A program made the position numbers and the translations under genes. DNA of 64,000 nt from Rubrimonas cliftonensis (lineage in GTDB: Bacteria > Pseudomonadota > Alphaproteobacteria > Rhodobacterales > Rhodobacteraceae): NCBI RefSeq assembly GCF_900107585.1, contig NZ_FNQM01000004.1, forward strand, positions 186,001 to 250,000. Direction: 5' to 3'. The notes below the pieces were generated by a model. That model was not told the DNA's origin. It saw only the letters and a list, made by a program, of their open reading frames with translations, and did no database searches. Of this stretch, positions 16,880-25,158 are shown one piece after another (the stretch's first letter is position 1; every line of letters starts with the position of its first letter).

Positions 16880-17889
16880 GCGTCGCCTTCGTCCCGGTGC
16901 AATGGACCCGAGCGAAGTGGGTCTATGACGGCGTTCTTCTAACTGCGGTGGCGCTTTACGTCGGCGTCTTCATGGGCGCCTGGAGCATGTGGGGCCCGGC
17001 CGTGGACGGTTGGATCCTGCGCGCCCGCGCCTTTGGCAGCTGCGCCTTCCTGCTGCTGACCCTGATCCTGTGCGTCGGCCCGCTGGCGCGGCTCGACCGG
17101 CGCTTCCTGCCGCTGCTCTACAACCGTCGCCACGCCGGGGTGATCTGCTGCGTGCTGGCGCTGATCCACGCCGACGCGGCGCTGTCGTGGTATTTCGCCT
17201 TCTCGGCGACGGACCCTTACGCCGCCGCGCTTGGGGTCAACACCAATTACGGGTCCGCGCTGGGCTTTCCGGTTGAGCCGCTGGGGGCGTTCGCGCTCCT
17301 CTGCCTCGGGCTGCTGGCGGCGACGAGCCACGACGTCTGGCTCGGCCTGCTCGGCCCGCCGCTCTGGAAGCGGCTGCACCTGCTGATCTATCCCGCCTAC
17401 GCCGCCGTCGCCGCGCATGTCATGCTCGGGGCCGCGCAGGGCGAGACGAGCGCCGCGCTGGGCTGGATGGCCGCTGCGGGCGCGCTGGCCGTCGCCGGGC
17501 TGCATCTTGCGGCGCTGCGGCGCGCGCCCGATGCGGCCTCGGGCGCGTGGATCGAGGTGCTGGAGCCCGAAGCCATCGCCGAGGGCCGGGCCCGCGTCGT
17601 GGCGTTGCCGGGCGGCGGCAAGGCCTCGGTCTGGCGGCATGAGGGGCGGCTCTGGGGCCTTTCCAACGCCTGCGCGCACCAGAACGGTCCGCTGGGCGAG
17701 GGGCGCATCGTCTTCGGCTGCGTGACCTGCCCCTGGCACGGCTTCCAGTATCGGGTGCAGGACGGCCGCTCGCCGGCGCCCTTCACCGAGCGCGTGCCGA
17801 CGCACCGGCTGAAGCGCGACGGCGCCCGCGTGCTCATCGAGGTCGAACCGCTGGCGCCGGGCTCGCCGACCGAGGGGCTGAAGGCGTGA
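16876..17889 (+). CDS. Ferric-reductase-like membrane domain fused to a Rieske [2Fe-2S] domain
   Basis: A 337-residue protein. Residues about 18-215 contain six hydrophobic helices with paired histidines (His86/His98 and His168/His181) suited to two b-type hemes, like ferric reductase/YedZ-type domains. Residues about 225-330 are a Rieske domain with C-x-H at 266-268 and C-x2-H at 285-288, both with normal spacing. There is no flavin or NAD domain, so electrons would pass between membrane heme and the iron-sulfur centre rather than from NADPH. It overlaps both neighbours (ATGA upstream, GTGA downstream). Partner and substrate are unknown. Confidence 0.85.
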   Translation: MSVAFVPVQWTRAKWVYDGVLLTAVALYVGVFMGAWSMWGPAVDGWILRARAFGSCAFLLLTLILCVGPLARLDRRFLPLLYNRRHAGVICCVLALIHADAALSWYFAFSATDPYAAALGVNTNYGSALGFPVEPLGAFALLCLGLLAATSHDVWLGLLGPPLWKRLHLLIYPAYAAVAAHVMLGAAQGETSAALGWMAAAGALAVAGLHLAALRRAPDAASGAWIEVLEPEAIAEGRARVVALPGGGKASVWRHEGRLWGLSNACAHQNGPLGEGRIVFGCVTCPWHGFQYRVQDGRSPAPFTERVPTHRLKRDGARVLIEVEPLAPGSPTEGLKA

Positions 17890-18632
17890 GCGAGAGACCT
17901 TTCTTCGTCGGCTATCTGCCGGCGCCGAGCGGCCTGCGCGGGTTTCTCGCGCTGGTCGGGCTCTGCGTCGCGGCGCTGTTCGCGGGGTTCGCGCTGGCGA
18001 TGGCGCTGACCGCGCGCGACACGGGCGACGGCGCGCTGCTGGGGTGGGAGGACGCGGTGAAGGGCGTCATCGTGGCCGACGCCTATCCCTTGCTCCACGT
18101 CACGGAGGCGTCGGCGCGGCTGCCGGCCGGCGCCACTGTCGTCATGTCCGCGCTGAACAAGGCGGGCGTGGGCGACCGCGCCCTGCCGCTGGCGGGCCGC
18201 GCCGTCACCGCGAGCGGGCTCTACACGCTGCGCGGCGACGTCGTGATGCTGCAGCTTCGCTTCGGCGAGCAGGGCCTCGCTCCCCGCGAGGGCCCCGCGC
18301 CGCAGCCGGCGCGCGAGGCGCTGGGCCGCTGGCGGCTCACGGGCGAGATCTGCGACGGCAAGTGCTACGCTGGCGCGATGCGGCCGGGGCGTGGCCTGTC
18401 GCACAAGGCCTGCGCCAACCTTTGCGTGCTGAGCGGCGTCCCGCCGATCTTCGTGCTGGAGCAGCCCTTCGAGGGCCGCGAATACCTGCTCGTCACCACG
18501 CCCGAAAGTCGGCCGGTCGGCCCCGAGACCATGGACCTTTCGGCGACGCTCATCTCGGCGGAGGGCGAGGTCGAGCGGGTGGGCGACCTGCTGATCTTCC
18601 GGCTCGACCCCGCCACCGCGAGGGCGCCGTGA
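17886..18632 (+). CDS. Membrane-anchored conserved protein with CxxxC/HxxCxxxC motif
   Basis: A 248-residue protein with one N-terminal helix (about 18-42) and a periplasmic-type domain. Its hallmark is GEICDGKC followed by a Gly/Pro stretch and SHKACANLC: Cys156, Cys160, His173, Cys176 and Cys180 could bind metal or a cofactor. I recall this motif from proteins of unknown function encoded beside redox membrane proteins. The GTG start overlaps the Rieske-fusion stop, and its own stop overlaps the next gene. It is probably a subunit or assembly factor of the same system (inference). Confidence 0.75.
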   Translation: MSERPFFVGYLPAPSGLRGFLALVGLCVAALFAGFALAMALTARDTGDGALLGWEDAVKGVIVADAYPLLHVTEASARLPAGATVVMSALNKAGVGDRALPLAGRAVTASGLYTLRGDVVMLQLRFGEQGLAPREGPAPQPAREALGRWRLTGEICDGKCYAGAMRPGRGLSHKACANLCVLSGVPPIFVLEQPFEGREYLLVTTPESRPVGPETMDLSATLISAEGEVERVGDLLIFRLDPATARAP

Positions 18633-18913
18633 GGGCCGTCGCCGGCGCGGCGGCGGCGGTCGTCCTGACGCTCGTCATCCTGCACGCCTCGCCGTTCTGG
18701 CCCTGGCGCGCGCTCTGCGGACCGCTGGCGGGGACGGGTCTCTGCGACGGCGCCGGCCTGTTCGGCGCGACCTGGCTGCCGATGCGCGGCGACTGGCTCG
18801 CCGCGTCGCTGCGGGGGACGTGGCTGGCGGACGCCGCGCTGCTCGTCTGGGCGCTGGGCGCGATCCTGCTGCTGAGCCTCGCGCAGCGCCTGTGGGACGC
18901 CGCCTTGCGCTGA
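18629..18913 (+). CDS. Small membrane protein, last gene of the redox cluster
   Basis: A 94-residue protein starting at a GTG that forms a GTGA overlap with the preceding stop. It has two predicted helices (about 3-20 and 65-90) around a loop with two cysteines (ALCG and GLCDG). No known family. It is a longer-frame artefact if read from further upstream; the overlap decides the start. Confidence 0.65.
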   Translation: MRAVAGAAAAVVLTLVILHASPFWPWRALCGPLAGTGLCDGAGLFGATWLPMRGDWLAASLRGTWLADAALLVWALGAILLLSLAQRLWDAALR

Positions 18914-18978
18914 GGGCGGCTTGCGCCGCGCCGCGGCATGGGCATGATCGGAGCGAACTCGCGCACGGGAGCGCCCCC

Positions 18979-19977
18979 ATGAGCCTCGCCACCCCCTATC
19001 TCCTGTTCCTCGGCGACGCGCCGGACATGCTGGCCGCCAAGGTGGCCCTCGGCGTCAAGCAGTGGCGCCCGGAGAACTGCGTCGGCCAGATGAAGCTCGA
19101 CGGCTGCAAGGCCGATTGCGGGCTGAAGGACATGACGATCTCCGAGGGCGTCGCCGCCGGCGCGAAGACGCTGCTGATCGGCGTCGCCAACCGCGGCGGC
19201 GTGATCGGCCCGCACTGGGTCGCGGCGCTGAAGGAGGCGCTGGAGGCCGGTCTCGACCTCGCCGCCGGCCTGCACAACCGCCTCGCCGATGTGCCGGAGC
19301 TGGCCGAGACGGCGCGCCGCCTCGGGCGCACGCTCCATGACGTGCGCGTGCCGGCGCCCGGCCTGCCCATCGGCAACGGCGCCAAGCGCAGCGGCAAGCG
19401 CCTGCTGCCGGTCGGCACCGACTGCTCCTGCGGCAAGATGTACACCGCGCTGGCGCTGGAGGAGGAGATGCGCGCCCGCGGCCGCAAGGCGACGTTCCGC
19501 GCCACCGGCCAGACCGGCATCCTCATCACCGGCGAGGGCGTGCCGCTCGACGCCGTGGTGGCCGACTTCATCTCCGGCGCGATCGAGACGATCTGCCCCG
19601 ACAATGACGACGACCACTGGGACATGGTGGAGGGGCAGGGCTCGCTGATGCACCCGTCCTTCGCCGGCGTCACCATGGGCCTGATCCACGGCGCGCAACC
19701 GGATGCGCTGGTGATCTGCCACGAGCCGACGCGCACCCACATGCGCGGCCTGCCGCACTACCCGATCCCCTCGATGCAGGACGTGATGGAGGCGAGCCTC
19801 GCCGCCGCGAAGCTGACCAACCCCGCGGCGAAGTTCGTCGGCGCCTCGATCAACACCCATGCGCTCAGCCCCGAGCAGGCGCAGGCCGAGCTCGCCCGCG
19901 TCGAGGACATGCTGGGCCTGCCGGCGGTCGACCCGGTGCGCACCGGCGTCAGCGCGATCGTCGACGTGCTGGAATGA
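18979..19977 (+). CDS. dgcN: D-glutamate N-acetyltransferase (DgcN, DUF1611)
   Basis: A 332-residue DUF1611 protein. Members have been shown in marine Proteobacteria and haloarchaea to N-acetylate D-glutamate (DgcN). The N-terminal half is Rossmann-like; the C-terminal half has a P-loop-like GTDCSCGK (about 146-153), as in related ATP-binding folds, then TGQTGILITGEG and EGQGSLMHP. It is the first gene of a tightly overlapping trio with an enolase-superfamily racemase and a D-amino-acid transaminase, exactly the partners expected. GGGAG lies upstream of the ATG. Confidence 0.88.
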   Translation: MSLATPYLLFLGDAPDMLAAKVALGVKQWRPENCVGQMKLDGCKADCGLKDMTISEGVAAGAKTLLIGVANRGGVIGPHWVAALKEALEAGLDLAAGLHNRLADVPELAETARRLGRTLHDVRVPAPGLPIGNGAKRSGKRLLPVGTDCSCGKMYTALALEEEMRARGRKATFRATGQTGILITGEGVPLDAVVADFISGAIETICPDNDDDHWDMVEGQGSLMHPSFAGVTMGLIHGAQPDALVICHEPTRTHMRGLPHYPIPSMQDVMEASLAAAKLTNPAAKFVGASINTHALSPEQAQAELARVEDMLGLPAVDPVRTGVSAIVDVLE

Positions 19978-20975
19978 GCCTCTCGCTCGACGTCGTCACC
20001 GAGCGCTACGAGATCGCGGGGGGCTTCCGCATCGCCCGCGGCGCGCGCACCCACGCCGAGGTGGTCGTCGCCACGCTCAGCGAGGGACGGCTGAAGGGGC
20101 GGGGCGAGTGCCTGCCCTATGCGCGTTACGACGAGAGCCTGGACAGCGTGACGGAGCAGATCCTCGACATGGCGGGCGCGCTGGCCGGCGGGCTCGACCG
20201 CGAGGGGCTCCGGCGCGCGATGCCGGCCGGCGCGGCGCGCAACGCGCTCGACTGCGCGCTGTGGGATCTGGAGGCCAAGCGCGCCGGCGCCCGCGTGTGG
20301 GAGCTCGCGGGCCTGCCGGCGCCGCGCTCGACGCCCACCGCCTTCACCCTCGGCATCGACACGCCGGACTTGATGCGCGCCAAGGCGGCCGCCAACGCCC
20401 ACCGCCCGCTCCTGAAGGTCAAGCTCGGCGGCCCGGCCGACGACGGCGGCGCCGGAGACCTTGCGCGGCTCAGGGCCGTGCGCGAGGGCGCGCCGCAGGC
20501 GACCATCATCGTCGACGCCAACGAGGGCTGGCGGCTCGCGGACTACCAGCGCCTCGCGCCCGAGATGACCGCCTTGGGCGTCGCCATGGTCGAGCAGCCG
20601 CTGCCCGCGGGCGACGACGACGCGCTGGAGGGGGTCGACCGCCCGCTGCCGGTCTGCGCCGACGAGGCCTGCCACGACCGCGAGACGCTGCCCGCGCTCA
20701 CGGGCCGCTACGACATGATCAACATCAAGCTCGACAAGACCGGCGGGCTGACCGAAGCGCTGGCGCTGCGCGACGAGGCCCGCGCCATGGGCTTTCAGGT
20801 GATGGTCGGCTGCATGCTCGCGACTTCGCTGGCCATGGCGCCGGCGCTGATCGTCGCGCAGGGCGCCGAGATCGTCGACCTCGACGGCCCGCTGCTGCTC
20901 TCGAAGGACCGCGAGCACGGCCTGGTCTATGACGAACACGGCGCGCACGCGCCCTCCGCCAAACTCTGGGGATGA
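19974..20975 (+). CDS. dgcA: N-acetyl-D-glutamate racemase (DgcA, dipeptide-epimerase-like)
   Basis: A 333-residue muconate-lactonizing-subgroup enolase. The acid/base lysine motif KVKLGG, the metal ligands in DANEGW, EQPLP and ADEACHD, and the second catalytic lysine in NIKLDKTGG are all present. Sequence-wise it would be called L-Ala-D/L-Glu epimerase, but such enzymes paired with DgcN were shown to convert N-acetyl-D-glutamate to N-acetyl-L-glutamate, which can enter arginine or glutamate metabolism. The ATGA overlap with dgcN supports that assignment. Confidence 0.87.
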   Translation: MSLSLDVVTERYEIAGGFRIARGARTHAEVVVATLSEGRLKGRGECLPYARYDESLDSVTEQILDMAGALAGGLDREGLRRAMPAGAARNALDCALWDLEAKRAGARVWELAGLPAPRSTPTAFTLGIDTPDLMRAKAAANAHRPLLKVKLGGPADDGGAGDLARLRAVREGAPQATIIVDANEGWRLADYQRLAPEMTALGVAMVEQPLPAGDDDALEGVDRPLPVCADEACHDRETLPALTGRYDMINIKLDKTGGLTEALALRDEARAMGFQVMVGCMLATSLAMAPALIVAQGAEIVDLDGPLLLSKDREHGLVYDEHGAHAPSAKLWG

Positions 20976-21832
20976 CCATGAGCCGCATCGTCTATGTCAA
21001 CGGCGCCTTCGTGCCCGAGGAGGACGCCAAGATCTCCGTCTTCGACCGCGGCTTCCTGTTCGCGGACGGCGTCTATGAGGTGTCCACGGTTCTCGACGGC
21101 AGGCTGATCGACAACCCCGGCCACATGGCGCGGCTGGAGCGGTCGCTGAACGAGCTCGGCATGGGCAGCCCGGTGCCGGTGGCCGAGATCCCGGCGCTGA
21201 TGGAGGAGCTTGTCGCGCGCAACGGCGTGGCCGAGGGCATGGTCTATCTGCAGGTCACGCGCGGCGCGGCGGACCGCGACTTCGCCTTTCCCAAGGACGC
21301 CACGCCCTCGCTGGTGATGTTCACCCAGGCGCGCAGCGTGGCCGACACGGCGGCGGCGCGCGACGGCATCAAGGTGATCTCCGCGCCCGACATGCGCTGG
21401 GCGCGGCGCGACATCAAGACGGTGCAGCTTCTGGCGCCCTCGATGATGAAGCAGAAGGCCAAGGACGCCGGCGCCGACGACGCCTGGATGGTGGAGGACG
21501 GCTTCGTGACCGAAGGCACCTCCAACAACGCCTACATCGTCACGAAGGCCGGGAGCATCGTGACGCGGCAGCTCTCCACCGCGATCCTGCACGGCATCAC
21601 CCGCGCCGCGGTGCTGAAGCTCGCGCGCGAGGCGCAGCTCAAGGTCGAGGAGCGGCCCTTCACCATCGCCGAGGCGCAGGACGCGGCGGAGGCGTTCTAC
21701 ACCTCCGCCTCCTCCTTCGTGACGCCCGTTGTCGAGATCGACGGCGCGAAGGTCGGCGAGGGCCGGCCCGGCCCGGTCGCGAAGCGCCTGCGCGAGCTCT
21801 ACATCGAGGCGGCGCGGGCCGAGGCGGGCTGA
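20972..21832 (+). CDS. dat: D-amino-acid transaminase (class IV PLP)
   Basis: A 286-residue fold-type IV aminotransferase. FDRGFLFADGVYEV near the start, the PLP lysine in RRDIKTVQLL, and EGTSNNAYIV are typical of D-alanine/D-amino-acid transaminases, which move the amino group of D-Ala and others onto 2-oxoglutarate, giving D-glutamate. In this operon the D-glutamate would feed DgcN and DgcA. The start is ATG at 20972 (ATGA overlap); an in-frame ATG at 20978 is an alternative. Confidence 0.9.
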   Translation: MTMSRIVYVNGAFVPEEDAKISVFDRGFLFADGVYEVSTVLDGRLIDNPGHMARLERSLNELGMGSPVPVAEIPALMEELVARNGVAEGMVYLQVTRGAADRDFAFPKDATPSLVMFTQARSVADTAAARDGIKVISAPDMRWARRDIKTVQLLAPSMMKQKAKDAGADDAWMVEDGFVTEGTSNNAYIVTKAGSIVTRQLSTAILHGITRAAVLKLAREAQLKVEERPFTIAEAQDAAEAFYTSASSFVTPVVEIDGAKVGEGRPGPVAKRLRELYIEAARAEAG

Positions 21833-21835
21833 GCC

Positions 21836-21861
21836 GCCGCCGCGACGCGGGGCGCGGCGGC
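21836..21861. terminator. Hairpin between convergent operons
   Basis: A 9-bp GC stem (21836-21844 with 21853-21861) around an 8-base loop lies just after the dat stop, between convergent genes. No T-run, so Rho may assist. Confidence 0.5.
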
Positions 21862-21921
21862 CAGAGACCGGGGCGGACACCGCCCGAGGCGGCGGCGCGG
21901 GAGAGGCCGGCGTTCGCAGCC

Positions 21922-22704
21922 TCAGCCCGGCGCGGCCTCCAGCTTCGGCAGGCAGGCGTCCACGATAGCCCGAAGGCGGTCGCGGCCGAAGCTGGGGTCG
22001 TGGCCGCCATGCACGATGCTCACCGGCAGGTCGCGCAGCCGGCGCAGGGTGCGCGCATAGACGGCGGGCTCGACGGGGATCAGCGGCCCGTCATAGATCG
22101 CGTCGCCCGAAAACAGCACGCCCGTCTCGGCCTCCCAAAGCCCGATCCCGCCCGGCGAGTGACCCGGCAGGTGCAGCACCTCGAAGACGCGGTCGCCGAG
22201 GTCCACCGCGTCGCCCTCCTCGAGCAGCCCGGTCGCCGGCGCGCCCTGAAGCAGGTAGGCGTCGGGGTCGTAGCCCTCCCACGGCACGGCGTCGATCAGC
22301 AGCTCCCACAGGGGCGGATAGCCCGCGTCGAGGAACATCTGTCGCGTCTCGGGCGCGAAGTCGGCCGAGCGCAGGGAGCGGATGCCCTTCGGTTCGGCCA
22401 TGTCGTCGGCCTCGGCGGGGTGGATCAGCCGCTCCCCGAACTCGTGCACGCCGCCGATATGGTCGATGTGGGCGTGGCTCGCGACATGGGCCAGCGGCTT
22501 GGCGGGGTCGGCGCGCAGCGCGTCGAGCACCGGGCGCAGCGGGGCGACGCCCATGCCGCTGTCGAGGATCACGTCGCGGTCGCGCCCCTCGATCAGGAAC
22601 ATGTTGGCCTGTTCTAGGATGTGCACATGCGGCTCGAGCAGGAGCGTGGTCGTCGCGTCGAGACGCTTGGTCTCGAACCACCGCTCGGCGACCGGCAGGC
22701 TCAC
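21922..22704 (-). CDS. MBL-fold metallo-hydrolase
   Basis: A 260-residue metallo-beta-lactamase-fold protein with the di-metal motif SHAHIDHIGG, a downstream LPGHSPGGIGLWE and FSGDAIYDGP, and a terminal HGGHDPSFG. It looks like a glyoxalase-II-like hydrolase; the substrate is unknown. The GTG at 22704 overlaps the His-rich gene stop as GTGA, placing it at the end of the guanidine hydrolase operon. Its role there is not established. Confidence 0.85.
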   Translation of the reverse strand: MSLPVAERWFETKRLDATTTLLLEPHVHILEQANMFLIEGRDRDVILDSGMGVAPLRPVLDALRADPAKPLAHVASHAHIDHIGGVHEFGERLIHPAEADDMAEPKGIRSLRSADFAPETRQMFLDAGYPPLWELLIDAVPWEGYDPDAYLLQGAPATGLLEEGDAVDLGDRVFEVLHLPGHSPGGIGLWEAETGVLFSGDAIYDGPLIPVEPAVYARTLRRLRDLPVSIVHGGHDPSFGRDRLRAIVDACLPKLEAAPG

Positions 22705-23147
22705 GGCTTGGCCGCCGGGTGGTCGGCGAGGAAGGCGCGCAGGTCGACCACGCGCTTCTCGTCGAGGCTGACATAGACCAGCCCCATGTTGGTGCGCTCG
22801 GCGACCATCGGGCCGGGGAAGGGCAGGTAGCTGAGTTCGCGCGAGCCGAAGCTGGGGCTGGCGGTGCCGACCTGCCATTCGGTCGTGAGCGTCACGTCCA
22901 CGAGCTTCAGCGACGGCGCGCCGCCGGCGCCGCCGATCTCCAGCGGCACGCCGGCGAGCCTGAGGAACGCCATCTTGTCGGCCGCCGCCTTGAAGCCGTC
23001 GATGAACTGGCCGGCCAGCGCGGCGATGGTCTCCGCCGCCTCGGGCGCGTGGATGTGGCTGTGCAGGTGGCCGGCGTGGTCGTGGTTGTGGCCATGTCCG
23101 TGCGGATGCGCGTGGGCGTGGTCGTGCGGATGTCCGTCATGGGGCAT
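22701..23147 (-). CDS. Histidine-rich protein of the guanidine hydrolase operon, candidate nickel-handling protein
   Basis: A 148-residue protein whose first 34 residues contain about 14 histidines alternating with Asp, Gly and Ala, a pattern able to bind Ni, Zn or Cu. The remainder (about 38-148) is a small alpha/beta domain with no family I recognise (PLEIGGAGG, FPGPMVAERTNMGLVYV). It lies nine bases after the gdmH stop and overlaps the MBL gene. GdmH enzymes need nickel and in cyanobacteria are served by HypA/HypB-like chaperones; none is present here, so this protein may fill the role (inference). Confidence 0.7.
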   Translation of the reverse strand: MPHDGHPHDHAHAHPHGHGHNHDHAGHLHSHIHAPEAAETIAALAGQFIDGFKAAADKMAFLRLAGVPLEIGGAGGAPSLKLVDVTLTTEWQVGTASPSFGSRELSYLPFPGPMVAERTNMGLVYVSLDEKRVVDLRAFLADHPAAKP

Positions 23148-23156
23148 GGGAGGCGC

Positions 23157-24413
23157 TCACTTCCGCTTGGCGGGGGTGGACCAGCGCCGGCCGTGCGTGG
23201 CCGCGTCGTAGTCGCCCATCGGCAGGCTCACCGGCTTGTCGATGTGCTCCCGGTGCTTGCCGAGCACGCCGGCGGAGACCATCGAGCCCAGCACGTCCAC
23301 GATGACGCGCGTGCCCATCAGCGCCGTGATCTCGGACTGGTCGTAGGGCGGCGAGACCTCGACCAACTCCATCCCGCAGATGCCTTGGGCCGCGACCTTG
23401 CCGGCGAGCGCAAGCGCCTCGCGCGGCAGGAAGCCGCCGGGCTCGGGCCAGCCGGTGCCAGGCACGAAGCCGCAGTCGATGCTGTCGATGTCGAAGGACA
23501 TGTAGACCATGTCCACCCCGTCCCACGCCATCTCCAGCGCCATCTCGGCGGTCTTGTCGACGCCCATCCGCTCCATGTCGGACATGGTGATGATGTTAGT
23601 GTGGCGTTCGCGCGCGACCTTCACCGCCTCGCGCGGCACCTGCCAGCCGCCGATGCCGACCTGCACGAGGTTCTTGGCCGGCACGTTCGGCATGTTGGTG
23701 GCGTGGAACCACGGCGTCGTGTGCATCCGCTCGTCGAGGTCCTTCTCCTGGATGTCGGCGTGGCGGTCGAAATGCACGATGCCGATCTTCTTCGACGTGC
23801 ATTCGGCGATGCCGCGCACGCAGGGATAGCCGATGGAGTGGTCGCCGCCGATGATGATCGGCATCGAGCCCGAGGAGAAGACGTGGGAGACGGCGCGGCT
23901 GATCTGGTCGAAGGTCTTCTCGATGTTGCCGGGGATCGTGAAGATGTCGCCGGCGTCGCAGAGGCTCATCTGCTCGCGCAGGTCGATCGCCATCTCGTAG
24001 TTGTAGGGCGTGTAGAGCGCGGAGATCTTGCGCACGCCCTGCGGGCCGAAGCGGGTGCCGGGGCGGTAGGTGGTGCCGCCGTCGAAGGGCGCGCCGAGAA
24101 CGGTGGCGTCGTAGAGGCCCACCTCGGACACGTCCTCGGCGTAGGGCGCCTTCAGGAAGGTGTTGATGCCGGCGTAGTGGGGCAGCTCGCCGCGCGCGAA
24201 GGTGGGGATCGCGCGGTCCTCGATGCTGTCGGCCGCCGTCAGCCCCATGCGCAGGGCCCACTGCTTCTCCTTCTCCCACTCGCCCCCCGGAATGTCGGCC
24301 TCGGCCTGCATCGCCTTCCAGCCGAGCAGGCTGGAGAGGTCGGGGTGGTGGGCGCGGCGGCCGCTCGGGCGCCGGTCGGCGGGGTGGTGGCTGCGGTTGC
24401 GGTCACGCTGCAT
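23157..24413 (-). CDS. gdmH: Guanidine hydrolase (GdmH-like ureohydrolase)
   Basis: A 418-residue arginase/agmatinase-superfamily enzyme. Dinuclear-metal ligands are in GGDHS (189-193), FDRHAD (215-220) and SFDIDSID (306-313). It is about 100 residues longer than agmatinases at the N-terminus and has ERMHTTPWFHATNM and GIGGWQVPREAVKV, which I recall from the Ni-dependent guanidine hydrolase of Synechocystis (Sll1077). That enzyme splits guanidine to urea and ammonium. The gene sits in an operon with a NitT/TauT-type importer, the same context as in cyanobacteria. The start overlaps the ATPase gene by 11 bases. Automatic calling as agmatinase would be the main alternative. Confidence 0.83.
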   Translation of the reverse strand: MQRDRNRSHHPADRRPSGRRAHHPDLSSLLGWKAMQAEADIPGGEWEKEKQWALRMGLTAADSIEDRAIPTFARGELPHYAGINTFLKAPYAEDVSEVGLYDATVLGAPFDGGTTYRPGTRFGPQGVRKISALYTPYNYEMAIDLREQMSLCDAGDIFTIPGNIEKTFDQISRAVSHVFSSGSMPIIIGGDHSIGYPCVRGIAECTSKKIGIVHFDRHADIQEKDLDERMHTTPWFHATNMPNVPAKNLVQVGIGGWQVPREAVKVARERHTNIITMSDMERMGVDKTAEMALEMAWDGVDMVYMSFDIDSIDCGFVPGTGWPEPGGFLPREALALAGKVAAQGICGMELVEVSPPYDQSEITALMGTRVIVDVLGSMVSAGVLGKHREHIDKPVSLPMGDYDAATHGRRWSTPAKRK

Positions 24414-25158
24414 GGGGGGCTCTCGCGCTCTGGAAGGGGATGCCGCCGTGGCGGGCGTCGAAGTCGTAGGTGATGGTGGCGCCCCAGCGTTCCGGCGCGT
24501 CGGGATCCCAGCGCGTCTTGTCGAACACCAGCACGCGGTCGGCAAGCTTGAAACCCTCGCTGAGGTCATGCGTCACCATGAACACCGTCATCGGCGTCTC
24601 GGCGCGCAGCTCGGTGAGGAAGTCGTGCATGGACAGGCGCGTGCCGGGGTCGAGGGCGCCGAAGGGCTCATCGAGCAGCAGGATGCGGGGGCGAGCCTGC
24701 AGCGCCTGCGCGATGGCGAGGCGCTGCTGCATCCCGCCCGAGAGCGCGGCGGGATACTGGTCCGCCACATGGGCGAGGCCGACGCGCGCCAGCGCCGCGT
24801 CGGCCCGTTCCCGCGCAGCGCGGCGCGCGCGGCCCCAGAGCCGGCCCCAGCGCGCCGAAAGCTCCTCGGCGGCGAGGATGTTGTCGCGGATGGTGAGGTG
24901 GGGGAACACCGAGTATTTCTGGAACACCACGCCGCGGTCGCGCCCCGGTTCGCGCGCCGGGGGCTGGCCGGCGATGCTGACCTCGCCGCGCGAGGGCGTC
25001 TCCTGCGCCAGCAGAAGCCGCAGGAAGGTGCTCTTGCCGCAGCCCGAGGCGCCGACGATGGAGACGAAGCAGCCCTCCTCCACCTCCACCGACACCCGCT
25101 CCAGGATCGGGCGGTCGCCGTAGCTCTGGAACACGTTGCGTACGCTGACGAAGCTCAC
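24403..25158 (-). CDS. NitT/TauT-type ABC transporter ATPase (guanidine operon)
   Basis: A 251-residue ATPase. Walker A GASGCGKS, Q-loop VVFQKYSVFPHLT, signature LSGGMQQR, Walker B ILLLDEPFGALD and H-loop MVTHD are intact. A C-terminal extension of about 40 residues (from VFDKTRWDP) follows the usual end, a feature shared with importers located beside GdmH. A GTG at 25158 giving a GTGA overlap with the permease stop is chosen; an ATG at 25176 is possible. It energises import together with the following permease and binding protein. Confidence 0.88.
   Translation of the reverse strand: MSFVSVRNVFQSYGDRPILERVSVEVEEGCFVSIVGASGCGKSTFLRLLLAQETPSRGEVSIAGQPPAREPGRDRGVVFQKYSVFPHLTIRDNILAAEELSARWGRLWGRARRAARERADAALARVGLAHVADQYPAALSGGMQQRLAIAQALQARPRILLLDEPFGALDPGTRLSMHDFLTELRAETPMTVFMVTHDLSEGFKLADRVLVFDKTRWDPDAPERWGATITYDFDARHGGIPFQSARAPHAA

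Noticed and set aside
23157-24413. Metformin hydrolase or agmatinase assignment
   Set aside because: The long N-terminus, the ERMHTTPWFHATNM and GIGGWQVP segments, and the linked NitT/TauT-type importer favour guanidine hydrolase; metformin hydrolases occur as paired subunit genes, and only one gene is here.
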